Below, one piece after another: positions 13,128 through 25,869 of a stretch of 64,000 nucleotides of DNA. The notes beneath the pieces were generated by a model. That model made no database searches, had not been told where the DNA came from, and saw nothing but the letters and a program-made list of their open reading frames with translations. This DNA is from Struthio camelus (Eukaryota > Chordata > Aves > Struthioniformes > Struthionidae): positions 24,226,997-24,290,996 of the forward strand of contig NC_090953.1 of assembly GCF_040807025.1 (NCBI RefSeq). The letters are read 5' to 3'. Within the stretch, counting starts at the first letter, position 1. Every line of letters starts with the position of its first letter. The translations under genes and the position numbers were made by a program.

Positions 13128-13833
13128 TCATAGGATCCTCAACTCCACCATCTCATGGTCACTGCAGCCAAGGCTGCCCCCAACCTTCACCTCTCCAACT
13201 AGACCTTCTTTGTTTGTTAGTACAAGGTCTAGCAATGCACCTCTCCTTGTTGGCATCTCCACCACCTGTGTCAAAAAGTTATCCTCAATGCTTTCCAGGA
13301 ACCTCCTTGACTGTTTGTGCCTAGCTGTGCTGTCTTGCCAACAGATGTCAGGGTGGTTGAAGTCTCCCATGAGCACCAGGGCCTGTGATCGTGAGGCTAC
13401 TTCCAGCTGTCTGTAGAAGGCCTCATCGACAACTTCTTCCTGATCAGGTGGCCTGTAGTAGACCCCCACAACAGCGTCACCCATGTTAGCCTGCCCTTTA
13501 ATCCTTACCCATAAGCTCTCAACTTGCTCTTCATCCACCCCAAGGCAGAGCTCCATACGTTCTAGTTGCTCCCTCACATAAAGGGCAACTCCACCACCTC
13601 GCCTTCCTGGCCTGTCTTTCCTAAAAAGCACGTAGCCATCCATGACAGCATTCCAGTCATGCGAGCTATCTCACCATGTCTCTGTAACTGCAATAAGATC
13701 ATGGCCTTGCAACCACACACAGATCTCTAATTCTTCCTACTTATTCCCCATGCTGCGTGCATTGGTGTACAGGCATTTCAGAGAGCCAGTCAAGCATGCA
13801 GGCTTCTCAGGAGTACAAGAGGATCCTCCATAG
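13128..13833 (-). pseudogene. CR1 ORF2 endonuclease domain, decayed
   Basis: The minus-strand frame encodes an apurinic-type endonuclease/phosphatase fold. Blocks in order are an LYTNARSMGNK-like block, a GHDLIAVTETW block, MDGYVLFRKDR, RRGGGVALYVRE, VGVYYRPPDQEE, LMGDFNHPDICW and finally LGCSDHEMVE. The TETW, GDFN and SDHE motifs carry the usual metal-binding and catalytic residues (E, D/N, D/H). Two in-frame stops break it: TAG at 13737-13739 (where CAG is expected) and TGA at 13671-13673 (where TGG is expected). The frame is open from 13643 to 13128 only. Before decay the domain would have nicked target DNA for target-primed reverse transcription. Confidence 0.9.
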
Positions 13834-15887
13834 CCGTGTCCCGTGCTGTCTCTCAGTTGTCTCTAAGCAAATGAGTACTTTCTTTTTTAGAGTCTGGGAA
13901 ACTTGACAGATCAGCCAGTAAAACTGGAGGCAAAACTAGAACTAATATCCTTAGTCACCTCTACCTCTTATCTCAAAGGTGGCTAAATCATAGTTTAATG
14001 TGGTTCACAAGAGTCCACTGAAGACATCAGCTGTCATGCACATCATCTGTGATTCTTTGTGCTGTTGTACCCGCCATGAACTGCATAGGGTGATCTGCAT
14101 AACTATTACTCTACCTGAGACTGGGCTCATGCAATAAAAGCAGTAGTAGCAGGGAGCCTACAGATTCGTTGGCTGCCTGCTGGCTGAGGAAGGACTGGAT
14201 GCACTATCTTAGAGACACGTACATATAAATATAGTTGAGTCCATATTAAATTAAAGGTGGGTGTTGATTTCAAACATACAAACATTAAAGAACTGTGATG
14301 TGTACTGGAGCTTCTCTACTCCAGCCTTGTATAATAAAGTAAACAAACAGTTCCCTTTAAGGCTTGCTTTAGTTCTGGCAACAGATGAATCAGTAATGGA
14401 AAATTGCAAGTTATTCCTTCCTCCCTCCTCATCCATTCCAGTCCTATCAAAATTGGAAAATAAGAAATAAAGCTTTTCCTGTACCAAATTGCAGACATGT
14501 GAGTAGGACATGGTTTGATATATTGATAGACAAACCTCAGCTTAGCTGCCTCAGTTGATAAAAAATCTATTTTAATAAGGGTTGCACAGCACCCTCTTCT
14601 GCTGAGATATGATGAGAAGTGGAAATCCGTGGTCTAGCTGTCCTTTCCTGTCTGATAGGCATTTATATACTGAAAACAGAGTAAGTATAAAAACTCAATT
14701 ACAGCAAATAGCGGAGAATCAATAAAGGAATGAGAAGCTGGCAGCCACACGGATGGGGGTATTATCTCAGCAGCAGAATCCTGACATACAACATTACAAG
14801 AACACAGAGTGCTCAGATGAGTTATGAAGACTGATATTTATGGTGATGACTTGCAATTGTGTTATTTAAAAAACCCACCTATTTGGTAATGAAAACCTGT
14901 TGTCAAGATCTGATCAAAGAGGTGAAATTGCAGCAAGAGTAAAATAAGATCAGTAAATCAAATACTCTAAATCATCTGTGAGGCACACTACAGTTAGGGA
15001 TGAATTCAAGAAGGCAGAATTATTGGAATTACAAGCATAAATCCATGTCATGCATGTGCTGTCATTTCTGCTGGGAAAAACATGCTTATGTCTAGCATTT
15101 CCAAACTGACCTCTGTCAAGGGCAAAAAGGTAACCATCTCTTAACATAAGGATTCCCATTGACTGCTAAATGTTTCAATTCAACACAGGCTACGCAGGCT
15201 TTGAAGATCTCCATCTTTCTTACCTTAGGAAGGCTATCACGTTCTGTTTCTTCACTTGGCAGCTTTCACATCAGCATGGAAGGCAGTTTGTGATCATGAT
15301 GTTCACCTGCAGAAGTGGCCCAGGACGCATACAGTTGGATAGGAGAGGAGGGACAAGGTGGCTATTAGACGAGGCTCAGAGGTCTTAGCTGACTGTGGCA
15401 GGGAGATTGTTCATTGTTATTGATCTGATATGCAAAGTAGCCTTGAAACAGCAGTGTTTCTTTCCTTTTCTGACTACAAGCTGTGTCTCTTCTTTTTAAT
15501 TCCACTTGCTCTGTTTATGTCACGAAAACTTCCAGTTCCTAATAATGTATGTGCTAGTGTACAGTAACTATAACACAGGAAGCAAAAGTGACTGAGGCCC
15601 TCTGAATAATGCAATATACAAGTCAAGACAGCCATGAAAGAAAAAAAAGTTAAAATGTCTGGTCACAAAGTTGCAGGCTGGGATTTCTTCTTTGGTCTGA
15701 GATGCCTGGTTAGAACATTCACATCAGATGGAAATAGAAGTGGGTCCTTCCAGTTTTAATGTTTGTGGCAGCTGGTAGATCAGGCTCAGTGACAACAGCT
15801 TATTTTTGGTTTTAAGAGGCAGTGTTGAACAAGCACGACTGGAAAGAAATAGCTTGTTCCAATGGAATAATTATATGATGAGTTAGG

Positions 15888-15995
15888 AAATCCTGCATTT
15901 TAGTACCTGGCCTGCCACTGCTTTGCTGAGAGGCCTTGGTGAAATCTTCAAATTCTCTGTAGCAAGCATCTCAATTATTTCATCTTAGGTAGCAT
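15888..15995 (+). mobile_element. MIR-like SINE relic
   Basis: The MIR-type word order is recognisable: 'CATTTTAGTACCTGGCCTGCCACTG', then 'TGAGAGGCCTTGGTGAAATC', then 'AATTCTCTGTAGCA..CAATTATTTCATCTTAG'. This resembles the 'lesson' of MIR (tRNA-derived head, core, then a pyrimidine/AT-rich stretch) but is strongly diverged. Confidence 0.5.
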
Positions 15996-16426
15996 TAAAA
16001 CTTGCTTCAATGAACACTCACAAAGGCTAGCTATATGATACTGTCTGAATGTGCCTTGCACTAGAAAATGAAGCAGCGCGTATGGTTTCTCTCTTTATTT
16101 TTAGTAGAGAGAAATATACTGGCATTGTGCATTGTCCCAGTAGTGCGCAAGAGAGTGATATGTGTAAATTGCCATTTTTGTTGGGGTAAAAGGGAGATCT
16201 AAGAGAGCTTCTGTCTTGTTTTCCCCTTTTCAGGAAATGTTCTCTCTTTGGTCCCTTTGCAAAGAGCATCTAGAACATAAGAGTGAATTTACAAATTAAG
16301 AGCCCCTCAAACTAGTTTATTTTGTGGGGGGATTGTTAACTTTTTTACTTTCTTCCCTTGTAATAACTTACAGGACAGAATGGTGACTACTGGTTAGAAA
16401 ATGACAGCAAGACTGTTACAGGTTTT

Positions 16427-16515
16427 TAATTCTGGTTCTGGTATTGACTTTGTTGTGGTAACCTGGGCAAGATACTTGCCCTCCCTTTCCCCATATACAA
16501 AATAGAAAAAAGGTG
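16427..16515 (+). mobile_element. MIR-like SINE relic
   Basis: Contains 'TCTGGTTCTGGTATTGACTTTGTTGTGGTAACCTGGGCAAGATACTTGCCCTCC..TTTCCCC', in the order expected for the MIR core ('gctgtgtgaccttgggcaagtcact..cctcagtttcccc'). Diverged; layout-based call. Confidence 0.55.
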
Positions 16516-18369
16516 CTGAAATGAGTTTGTGCACATATAGCAAACAGCATCTTTGGTACAAAGTAGACGGAACTTATTTTAGTAGCTTCATAATTTTCAT
16601 TCTGTGTATGCAGAAGAACTGCTAGAGGGAACTTAGTAAATGGTTAGTTATTCAGCCTTCAGAATAGCTCCATGCAGTTCTTTAAAATGACAGTTTATTA
16701 GTCATTTTACTTAGCTACAAGGCATTAATGAAGCATAAAAGACTAAAGCTTTGGAAAGCTTTGGAAAGCATCACACTTGGAAATCCATGCAGTATAGTTA
16801 CACAGACTGGGAAATCTAGATATATTGTATTCATTTTCCATGGGAAATTGAATATTATGCACCAGCAAAGTTGACCATTTGTGGGCTTTAATTGGCATTC
16901 ACCATTAAACACCACTGTCACACTTCTGGCAAGATATTTGTAAGAAAGAGTAAAAAAAGAGACTACCCCAAGAACCTATTGTGATTTTTTCTTTGAAGCA
17001 AGCCCATATTGAAACTGGAACTATGATAGACCAGTTTGGTAAAAACTCTGAGTACTCAGCCCATTTTAAAAAACGTCTGTAGGGACCCCTGTTTAGTGCA
17101 AATATCATCAGTAATGTTCACAATAATGCAACTCATCACAAAATTTCAAAGCATGACTTAGAAACCCAAAACCTGGTATCTGCCACTCTTTCTGGTTGTC
17201 CTACCTCGACCTGAGGTGGGGCAGTGGTGGTGGTAGTGTCAGTTTCTGGATTAACATTGTTTCAGTGCATTTCTTATTGTAGCATTAATTCCCCTATGGA
17301 AAGTATTTACAAAATTATGACAATAAGGAGTGCATGAGTTCAGCAGAGAACAGGCGATTATGGTTTGCATGGGAAGCATCAGGATTCCTTTCCTGAGAAT
17401 CACTGATCTACTTTCCTTTATTTCCATTTCATGTGGGCACAAACACCTGACAAGTGCGTGTGAACCATCAGAGGTTAATGACGGAGGATATCAGCCACAG
17501 AACACTGTCATTGTGCACGTAGGTGTATTAGGAGTTCCAGTCCCCTCAAGGGTAAGAGAGAAGCCTAGGAATAGATAGGAAAGATGTTATCTCAGCTTCA
17601 GACACATGTGACAAACAATTCCCCTCCAGGCTGATTTTAATCAGAATGCCAGAGCTGGTACTGAAATTATCAGAAATGTAGGCGAAACACGGGGCTAAGT
17701 AAGGTGGATGGTTAGATTTCAACAAGGAGAGTGTGGAAAGATCTTGGCTGACTTGTAACACTACATAATATGGTAAGGCTTGATATTAAGCAAGCGTTCT
17801 GCTGTATGCCAAATCAAATAAGCTATGCACAGTTCAGTATTCTCATCTGGAAGTCATGTCCTTTGAGTACTGTAACCAACTGACACACGCCTTCTGTGTG
17901 GACTAGAATTTATACAACTAAATATTCATACCCTCATTCTTACTGCAGTTCTGCGTTGGAGAGATACTGTCCACTCTAAATAGTTGAGCAGCATGCATAT
18001 CAGGGCTAGTTGATATTTGCAGAGGATGTTGCTGCGGACAGAACTGTGACATTGCAAGTCAGGGTAAAGGTGCATTGTCAAAACTGCATTGTGGCTCTAT
18101 AGCCAGTACTATTACTGGCAGCTCTTAGAAAGGAAAAGAGAACAATCCAGTTCTGTTTTATAATATTGTTATATTATTATATAACTGACACATGCAGCAC
18201 TTAGCTGCTATCCTATTGAAAGAGCAGGACAATAAAATTTGTGAATGGCTAACTATCTTTCCCAGCCTAAGTGGAAATCTTAGTCAAACAGATCACTAGA
18301 ACCAAAACCAGAATCCTACAGAGCAGAACCTCATACAAAACATGAACCTGGATAAATATGGTCTACTTT

Positions 18370-18740
18370 ATTGTCCTTGGGAAAAGCCAACATGGCTTTT
18401 GTAAAGAGAAGACCTATTTATAGACCTCTTGGACATCTTTGAAAGGTCATCGAGAAAAGAAGTATGGATAATCTGATTGTTACCATCCACTTGAATTTCC
18501 AAAAGGGTCTGACAAAGTCCGTCATGAAGTTTTTGAGAAAGTTAAGTAATCAAAGAGGATAAGGGAAGGTACCAGCGTGGGTAAGTAGTTGATTAAACAG
18601 TAGAAATGATGGACAGAAGTAAATGGTCAAGTCTCACAATAGAAGGAGAGGGCCAATAGAGTTCCTTAGGGATCTGTGCTGGGAATGTAGGCAGTTCTAC
18701 ATAGTCATAGATAATCCAGAAAAGGGTGTGAGCCGTCTAG
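18370..18740 (+). mobile_element. Ancient CR1/L3-like reverse-transcriptase relic
   Basis: Translating the + strand in patched frames gives RT blocks in the right order. SQHGFCKEKTYL (about 18387-18423) matches the CR1 block RQHGFTKGKSCL. LEFPKGSDKVRHEVFEKV (about 18490-18544) matches LDFxKAFDxVxHxxLxxKL with the catalytic Asp region. VPxGSVLGM (about 18660-18688) matches GVPQGSVLGP. YIVIDNPEKGV (about 18699-18731) matches xxFINDLEKGV. Many stops and frameshifts mark it as very old. The 'FPKxSDKVRH' variant is closer to the older CR1/L3 clade than to the young copy at 11-14 kb. Orientation is opposite to the adjoining relic at 18775. Confidence 0.75.
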
Positions 18741-18774
18741 ACACTGTTACTGTTTATCTGCTTTTCTAGTTCCC

Positions 18775-19260
18775 CAGATTTTATGGTAGAAGGGAACATT
18801 ATTAACACTTAATCAAGCCTCCTGTATGATGTATGAATTAGGACATAAATTAATTCCATAAAATTCCAAATTAATTCCATATTCATGTCTAATATCTGGG
18901 GTTGAGCTAAAGCAGATCTTTTAGAAAAATATTCAATCTTTTTTTATACAATTTGCTGGGATGGAGAATCTACCAAAAACTTTGTCAGGTTAATCTAGAG
19001 GTTAATTGCCCTCAACATTAAAAATGAATAACTTAATTCTGGCCTAAACGTGTGTACCTTCAAATTGCAGGCAACATATCTTTTCTAACTGTGTCCGCTA
19101 GTCTGAGGAGTCCTCTGTCTTCATATCTTCACCTCTCCATGAGGTACTTACAGATTGTTATCAAGTAATTGCCTATCATTTCTTTTGCTTAACTAAAAAA
19201 AGATTGAGCTCCCAGGTTCTTTCCTGTTAAAGTGTGTCTTCCAGTTCTTTTCCACCAAGC
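18775..19260 (-). mobile_element. Ancient CR1-like LINE 3'-end relic
   Basis: Read on the + strand this starts at the element's 3' end with 'TATGGTAGAAGGGAACATTATTAAC..AATCAAGCCTCCTGTATGATG', resembling the turtle/archosaur CR1 tail 'agaagggaccattgtgatcatctagtctgacctcctgtat'. It continues with 'TGGGATGGAGAATCTACCA', 'GGTTAATTGCCCTCAACATTAAAAATG', 'CTCCATGAGGTACTTACAGATTGTTATCAAG' and 'GATTGAGCTCCCAGG', all in the expected order. It is diverged and non-coding, and lies tail-to-tail with the + strand RT relic just upstream. Confidence 0.78.
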
Positions 19261-20241
19261 AGGGCCTTTGGCATGGATCTGGTCACATCTTTTACCCCAA
19301 GCAGCATAAGGCAGCCCAAAATGCAGTTTAGCCACCTCTTGAGAGTCTTCAGCACTGGCAAAGCCTTTCAAGAAACAGGGAAGGGCAGAATCACCAGAGC
19401 AGCTCCAAAATCACCCTTTTGCATGGCTAAGGGTTATATGGTCTGGCTATCTTAGACTAATAAAGCCTCTTGTGAAAAGCCAATGTAAGCTAGAGAAGTA
19501 TTCAGACTACTCAAAGTCACAGAATGGGTGATTTGACCAACTCTGTATCAACCCTAGGCTTGATGGGAAGATGGAGTCATTCTGAATCTGTATTCGTTTA
19601 ATCTCACAGCAAGACTTGGTCTTCATTTATTCCACTCCAGTCTTCTCCCTGCTAGAAAAAGTCAAGCATCCTCCAGTACTGAAAAGTTTGGGTGGCAAGC
19701 ACCTGATCTCAACCTTTTCCCCTTTTGAGAAGTTTGAATTTAAAAAAGCAACAAAAAAACTCAAGCTTTTCCCCCCATTACTCGTGAACAGGGAAAAAAA
19801 ATGTGTATTTTTATCACCACACATTTCTAAATAAATCCTGTCACCTAATCCTGTTAAGTGAAACCTGCAAATCCAAGGAAGTTGAAGTCTATTGCTCCAC
19901 TACAACAGATTTATGAAGGGTTTTGCAAAATGGTGAGAAACAAAGACAGAATTAGCAAGCGCAGAAGTGGCTAATAACATATATTTTTCTTCTAGCAGGC
20001 TTTGAACAAGAGCCTGTCAACCATCCACTATGACAGGAAGTTGCTCAGAAGGGGGAGAATGGTTTTTGTTGTTGCTGTTGTTTAACCTTAAGTGCTTCCT
20101 CCAGCATAGAGTGTGCAATGAAATGTCTCCAGCTTCAGAATGCTGTTTAATCTGACATCTCCAATTGACATTCCTTCATGAGGGATGTCAATGTGTCGAT
20201 GCCGTGTCTAGGTCTTCTAATTGTTGAGTCTGCTTTGCTTT

Positions 20242-20274
20242 TATATATGTGTATATGTGTGTGTGTGTGTACAC
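20242..20274. repeat. (TA)/(TG)n microsatellite
   Basis: A short alternating TATATATGTG tract grading into about 7 GT units. Confidence 0.9.
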
Positions 20275-21082
20275 AAAATTGTTTACAGCAATGGTGAACA
20301 GAAGCAGCAAAGAGAAATATATATATTTTGCTAGTAACTTTGTGCTAGACACTGTATAAACGCATTTAACCTGAGAAGACGGACAGACAGACAGATTTAC
20401 TGTGTGACCATAGGCAAGTCTTTTATGCCAGATCCAGTGAAAGATGCAGGTGCTCAAAGGTAATGTACTGCGGTGTGTAACTCCTGGGGGCTTGACCAAA
20501 CTTTGCAGTCCTGTGCCCCTGCACAGGAGCCCCAGGACTGGGTCTGCAAGGGCTTGCAGCCAGACTCACCACAGTCCAGCCATATTCAGGACTGCATATA
20601 CCTTCACACCATCTAGAACCTGCTGAGAGGGATTTAAGCTTTTTTCGAAAAAGTTGGAGAACATGTCACTCCTTTCTCCTAAATTGTGGCTGGTGAAGCA
20701 AATGCTGTTTTTCTGATGTCCCAGAGGAAGCTTCTAGGTGAGGCTGTCCCACTGAACAGAAGGAGATTTAAGATTCCAGTAGGAGAGCACAAGAGGGGAT
20801 ATGATTCTGTCATCTGATGGTTCAGAGAGAAATCAGGAAGGCCTGACTTCTGGTCTTTATTCTCAGGAATGTTTCTATGAATCACATGGAAAAGGACATT
20901 GGCTAAAATAAAGACAAAGTCCAGGAAGCAGCAGCTACAGCCAGTTGCTGTTTATTATCATGCCCTTGCACTAAACAGCGCAGAGCAGAGATATCAGATG
21001 CAGTGTGAGGTTTTCCCATTGATTCCACTGAAATAAACCTCAGCAATCACAGAAGAGCTAAGTGAGTGGGATCCCTTCCCCC

Positions 21083-21118
21083 TCACAAACACACACACAC
21101 GCATACACACACACAAAC
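21083..21118. repeat. Imperfect (CA)n microsatellite
   Basis: CA units interrupted by a few single-base changes (AAAC, GCAT). Confidence 0.9.
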
Positions 21119-23322
21119 CATTCACTGAGACAAATTTATACAGTGATGAACTGATACTTGAGGCAATGGCCTCAAGTGTCTGCAGAGCTTTATTTAAACT
21201 CTTACGCAAAGGTCAACAGAGTGTTGAAAACAAATGGAAGCACAGTCTGGGAAAATTAATCAATGGGGAGTCCCTGCGTGGACTGCTAGAACTGCCGCCG
21301 TGCGGGGCAGCATTAGCAGGGCTGGTCACACTCTGCCTGTGCAGAGCAGAAGAGAGCCTTGCAACTCACAGCTCCAAAAGCGTCTGAGCATTCAACGTTG
21401 CTTCATTTGGGCCAGCTTGCGTGGCACCATGAAAACAAAAATTTAATCTGTCCTTAGTCTGTGTGCCTGAGAATTATGGAGATGCCTTCCTGCTAAGTAT
21501 TAATTAGCAAAAGAGCTTGCAGTCTAAACAGAAGTGGCTGACAAGGAGCATCTGGGAAAACAGAGGCACGGAGAAGAAAATCCTGAATGAACCTTCTGCC
21601 TCCACCCTTATGCGTTTGCTGGGTGTTTTGTCTTTGTCGAGTGTGACAACAGTTGCATTTCTTTTTATTAGAAACTCTAAATCTCATTTTTATTCTTAGC
21701 CACTTGGGTGCTACAAGGATTCCTAAAATGTCCTTTAAAAAAGAGATAGAACAGGAAAAGTGGATCTTCCCCCTTTTCTGTTCTACAAAAATACCCTTCA
21801 GTTCTCAGAAACAGTTGGTTTTGCTTTCACTTTCAAAAAAAAGAAATTCACTTTTTACTTAAGATAAGATCCTCAGAATGTCAGCATAGTTGTTGAGAAC
21901 AAGAATGACCATAAAGAAGCTTAAAATAGAAGTTCATACCCTCCTTAATGGCAGTATTGCAGCACACCTTTAACATATAAAGAGCAACCACAATTCTCAC
22001 TATGCCCTCTCTCCCTGTTCTTAGTGTCTTCCCTTCTGCTTTGGACCCATCCTTCTCTGTCTGTTGTCTTCTTTCACCCTCTAGCTCCTCTCATCAAATC
22101 TTTCTGTAATACTGAACAGGCAAAAAGGAAAAGCGCGTAGGACTGAGCTGACATTTGAAGGCCATGAGATGGTGTACTCTGCTTCTATGTTCTGTACCTT
22201 GCACCTAAGATTTTGTTTAGTTTTGCTGGGACTGGACTACCTTTCTCTGCTGGGGCTCTGATAACAAGGTTTTCTAGATGCTTCAGTAACACTTACAATT
22301 AAACAAAAGTAACAAATATCAAAAAGGGACCCAAACTGGGCCTGGAGCACTCTTTTGATCTGGAATTGAAGTAATAGCTTGATTAGCACAGACAAACATG
22401 CACGTAGACACAGGCATATGCAAACTCAGGAAATAATCTCTAGTTTTAGGATGACCGCAGGATTTTTCCGGTGTTAAGTGGGTTACGAACAATGTCACTG
22501 AAGTGCTGGTTTCTAAAAGCAAAGCCCAGATAGAGGAGGCCTTTATTTTTAATCTCGTAGAGTTATATGCAGCCTTATCAGTTGAAGCCTCTTCCCTTTA
22601 CCAATCTGCTGGCTTACTGAGGCATGCAGTATTGCTTACAGTTGCAAACACTGCTTCTGAGACATTTTGGTGGCACAAAATGCTCTTTTTTCTTGGAAGA
22701 TAATGGGAATGTCTTGAGGTCTCAGAGACTGGCCTGACCTGGTTGCTAGTTTATAGACTTTATTCTCATGCTGGTAAGAAATGAAATGCAGGATGAAATA
22801 TTGTGTATCATCTCCATTGCCTTTAGCCTTGTTTTTATCAGCAGTGAAACTCTACTTCCTTTAAGTTATTGAGTGGGAGGGGTGGCTACCTAAAACATAT
22901 CTCTCTGTAGGTAACAACATTAGCAAAGGTGTCTATACGTGAGGGCTAATAGAAAGGCGGGAACCTCTGCTCACAATTCTTTTACTGCCATACTGTTGGC
23001 TAAGCTTGCTTTTGCAATTTTGCAATCTTCAAGAGATCAAAAATCCTGAATAAGTGTGAAAAAGTCTTGAGTTTGCTCCCCAAAATCATGAGAACACTTT
23101 TATCTGGTTACCTAAGGAAATAAAGCTTGTACAGTTATACTTTGTATCCATCGGTCTATCAGTTCTGTCTTACTAACATTTGAGCCTGTTTGATGGCTTA
23201 AACAAAACTTGACAGAGGGATCTTTGTCTCAAAGATAATATGTTCCTACAAATTTGTGAAAACAGGTAGCTGGAGAGAGGAGAGAATGTCCAACTGTTAC
23301 TGTCCCACTGAGCACAGGGGTC

Positions 23323-23395
23323 ATAGAATCACAGAATTACAGAATAATTTAGGTCGGAAGGGATCTCTGAGGGTCTTCTGCTCCAGCAGAATTGA
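23323..23395 (-). mobile_element. CR1 LINE 3'-end fragment
   Basis: The + strand carries 'ATAGAATCACAGAATTACAGAAT', i.e. reversed CR1 terminal octamer units, followed by 'AGGTCGGAAGGGATCTCTGAGGGTCTTCTGCTCCAGCA'. This is the same tail as the 10896-13865 element, diverged and cut off after about 70 bp. It shares that element's orientation. Confidence 0.85.
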
Positions 23396-25821
23396 GAACT
23401 GCCTGCTGCAGATTGCAGCGTCAGCATCAATAAATTAATAGACATCAGAGAATCCACATAAAACAGCACCATTATGAATCATGGAGGAAAAGTTTCTGTT
23501 GAATCCCGCACCTTAGGCATGGGAGAATCCAGTCACAAAGCGTAAATCATAGCCATTCTGTGAGCACCTTGCTTTAATCAGTAGGTGATCTCTATCTCAA
23601 ATTTTCAGACCCTCTGCGCGTCTTCAGCAGCTTGCCTCAGAGAAGCATTGTAAAGGTACATCCGTAAAGATTATGAGTTCTTAAATGCTCAGCTGAGAGG
23701 AAGCTGGATAAATGTCTGACGTGTAGCACTGGTGTAAAGCTTTGGTTTGCAGATGCATCAACAACATGATGTTGAGCAGATTCGACTCGTTTATTCAGGA
23801 GAAGAACGGGTTAAAGTTAGGCCTTCCAGAATTCAGATCACTAAGAGCAGAGGCTAGACTTTCCAAAGTTGGGGGTTGCCATTACTGTTATCGGAGACAA
23901 TAGCACATTTCCCATCAAATCCAGCACTGCATGATAATCAGAAATAGTTCAGTTCATGTAGACAGAAGATACATTGGCAGGGACAGATTCATGAAAAAGG
24001 ATCCATTATTCTTTGTGAAGCTACAGCTCATTAAATGCTGGTGAAAGGTGCTATTTTGAGAAAAAGTCGTTTGATAGTCACTGAACTGATCCAGTCTGAT
24101 CAAACCTCCCCATGCTGTCTCAGCCCTCTCCTGAATAATTCCAGATGAGGGTAGAAAAATAAGCTAGTTCTCAGTCTTTAAATAGAAGTTTGATGGAATA
24201 TACATTTGGAAGGCAAATTCTATTGAATTATAGTCCAAGATACAAGCTTAATATGAGCATTCCAGTGTGAATATTAGAAAAATTCATTAGCAGAGTTTAG
24301 ACCGCAATGTAAAATGCAGACACTCCATAAACTAAAAGTAATTGTGACTAAATCATATAGTGGCACTAATCTCAGCTTTGATCATTTTTTACAAGTAAAG
24401 ATCAGCCCATTCTCTACCTGGCTGTATGGTAATCAGCAGGAATAAGAAGCACAGATTCTATAGCATTTCTCTTTCTCATGGCTTCATACCTGGTTACCTG
24501 TTCCCAGGTAGTCTACTCTACTAGGGGAATGTTAGTGCTGGGGTGGATGCTCTTGCTAATCATTCTCTTTCAAGCTATGAATTGCAGCTCCAGTGAGAAC
24601 TACCACCTTTTACAAAAAGAATAAACATCCTGAAAATCTCAAGGATTTATTTTCTGCATACTCTGTGTCCGATTTTCGTAGATACCAACATGACTTTTTT
24701 TTAATAACATCTCCTATTTTGCAGTCCAGTGGCTAAGCTGTTTGTTACTAATAAGGACGTTCCTTCCAACTCCACTGGAAATAGCTGTCCTAGACAAATG
24801 CTCGTATTCTGATCATGGTTACAAGGTAGTGGGATTGCTCCAGATTTGTTTACCAACAGAAGTGGGACAGAAGATAGCTTTCTGAGTACCTGCTTCGTGA
24901 CATAACTGGCCTTTCCTCTTGCTTTGAGCTCACTGTTGTTAGAGATCTGTTCAATATCTCTGTGCTCCCATTGATGGACTTGAACTGTTCTTTCTCCCCA
25001 CCTAACCCAACTCTTGGGCAGCAAAAGGGCACTTCGTCCTTCCATCTTGACTTCCAGCTCTGTGAAACTCTTCCCCTCGCCCTCTGGAATGATTCCCTAG
25101 GGTCCAACATCCTAGCATGGATCTCACTTCCCACTGCACAGCAGTTTCTTTCACCCTGGCCAGATGCTCAGGTGTCCTCATCTCTGTGCCTAAAATAAGT
25201 TTCAATCTATGCTGCAGCTGTCTGATCCCCCACCTTACAGTTTCTATAATGATCATCTTAGAGCAATTGAAAGCACTGGCTGAATTTCAACAAATGTAAG
25301 TGTGACAGCATGCTCGTTTAGTTAACAGGGGTGAGGGAGAGATAGGATTTATGCGTTTATGGTGATTATTTCTTTATTATCTTCTAGGTATGATATGAGC
25401 TGCAAAGGCAGAGAGTGAAGTCTCTATCACTAAAACCCTGAGACAGAATTTCCCTGTTTTGTAGTGTTTAATATGTCATGGATTTTAAATGCCAATTATG
25501 GGTTTGTAGCTGCCTGCTAGGAACAATATGCAGCTTTGAAGGGACTTGCTCCAGTTCCTCCAATCTATACCATGTGTTTATTGACTCCTTTATTATCTGA
25601 GAATCCAAGGGTTCAAGGATGATGGCTATGAAATTCTCAAGCAAACAAAGGTGGTCCTAACAGGCCAGCGTACGGAAAGCTTGAACTGCTGCTTCCTGTA
25701 CCTTAAGCTAGAGGAGATCAGTTTTCATGGCTCTCAGTCTATTCTTCCAGAGTCCTGAGCTCATTAGGATTGTGATTTTTTACATTTGCATAGCAGCTCT
25801 GAACTTTTATTAAAAGAGCAT

Positions 25822-25869
<48 letters not shown>

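Larger units (their letters stand above)
10896..13865 (-). mobile_element. CR1 LINE, 5'-truncated, antisense to HCN4
   Basis: This is a roughly 3-kb non-LTR retrotransposon copy of the chicken-repeat-1 family. Its 3' end is at 10896: on the + strand it begins with the tandem octamer AATCACAG AATCACAG, the reverse of the ATTCTGTG-type 3' terminal repeat that characterises CR1. This is followed by the typical 'GGTTGGAAGGGAT..ATCATCTAGTCCAACTCC' tail. Reading leftward on the minus strand come endonuclease, reverse transcriptase and a C-terminal domain. The 5' part (ORF1 and the start of the endonuclease) is missing, as is usual for CR1 because of incomplete reverse transcription. The 5' boundary is approximate. 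It carries stops and a frameshift, so it is inactive. I see no long target-site duplication, which is normal for CR1. Confidence 0.95.
13866..18369. other. Intergenic DNA, no gene recognised
   Basis: Only short, unsupported frames. AT-rich. Two MIR-like relics at about 15.9 and 16.4 kb are listed separately. A 10-bp AGCTTTGGAA unit is tandemly duplicated near 16747-16766. Nothing else stands out. Confidence 0.55.
19261..23322. other. Intergenic DNA, no gene recognised
   Basis: No supported coding exon. CT-rich patch near 21990-22100. Two dinucleotide repeats are listed separately. No RNA gene is recognised. Confidence 0.55.
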
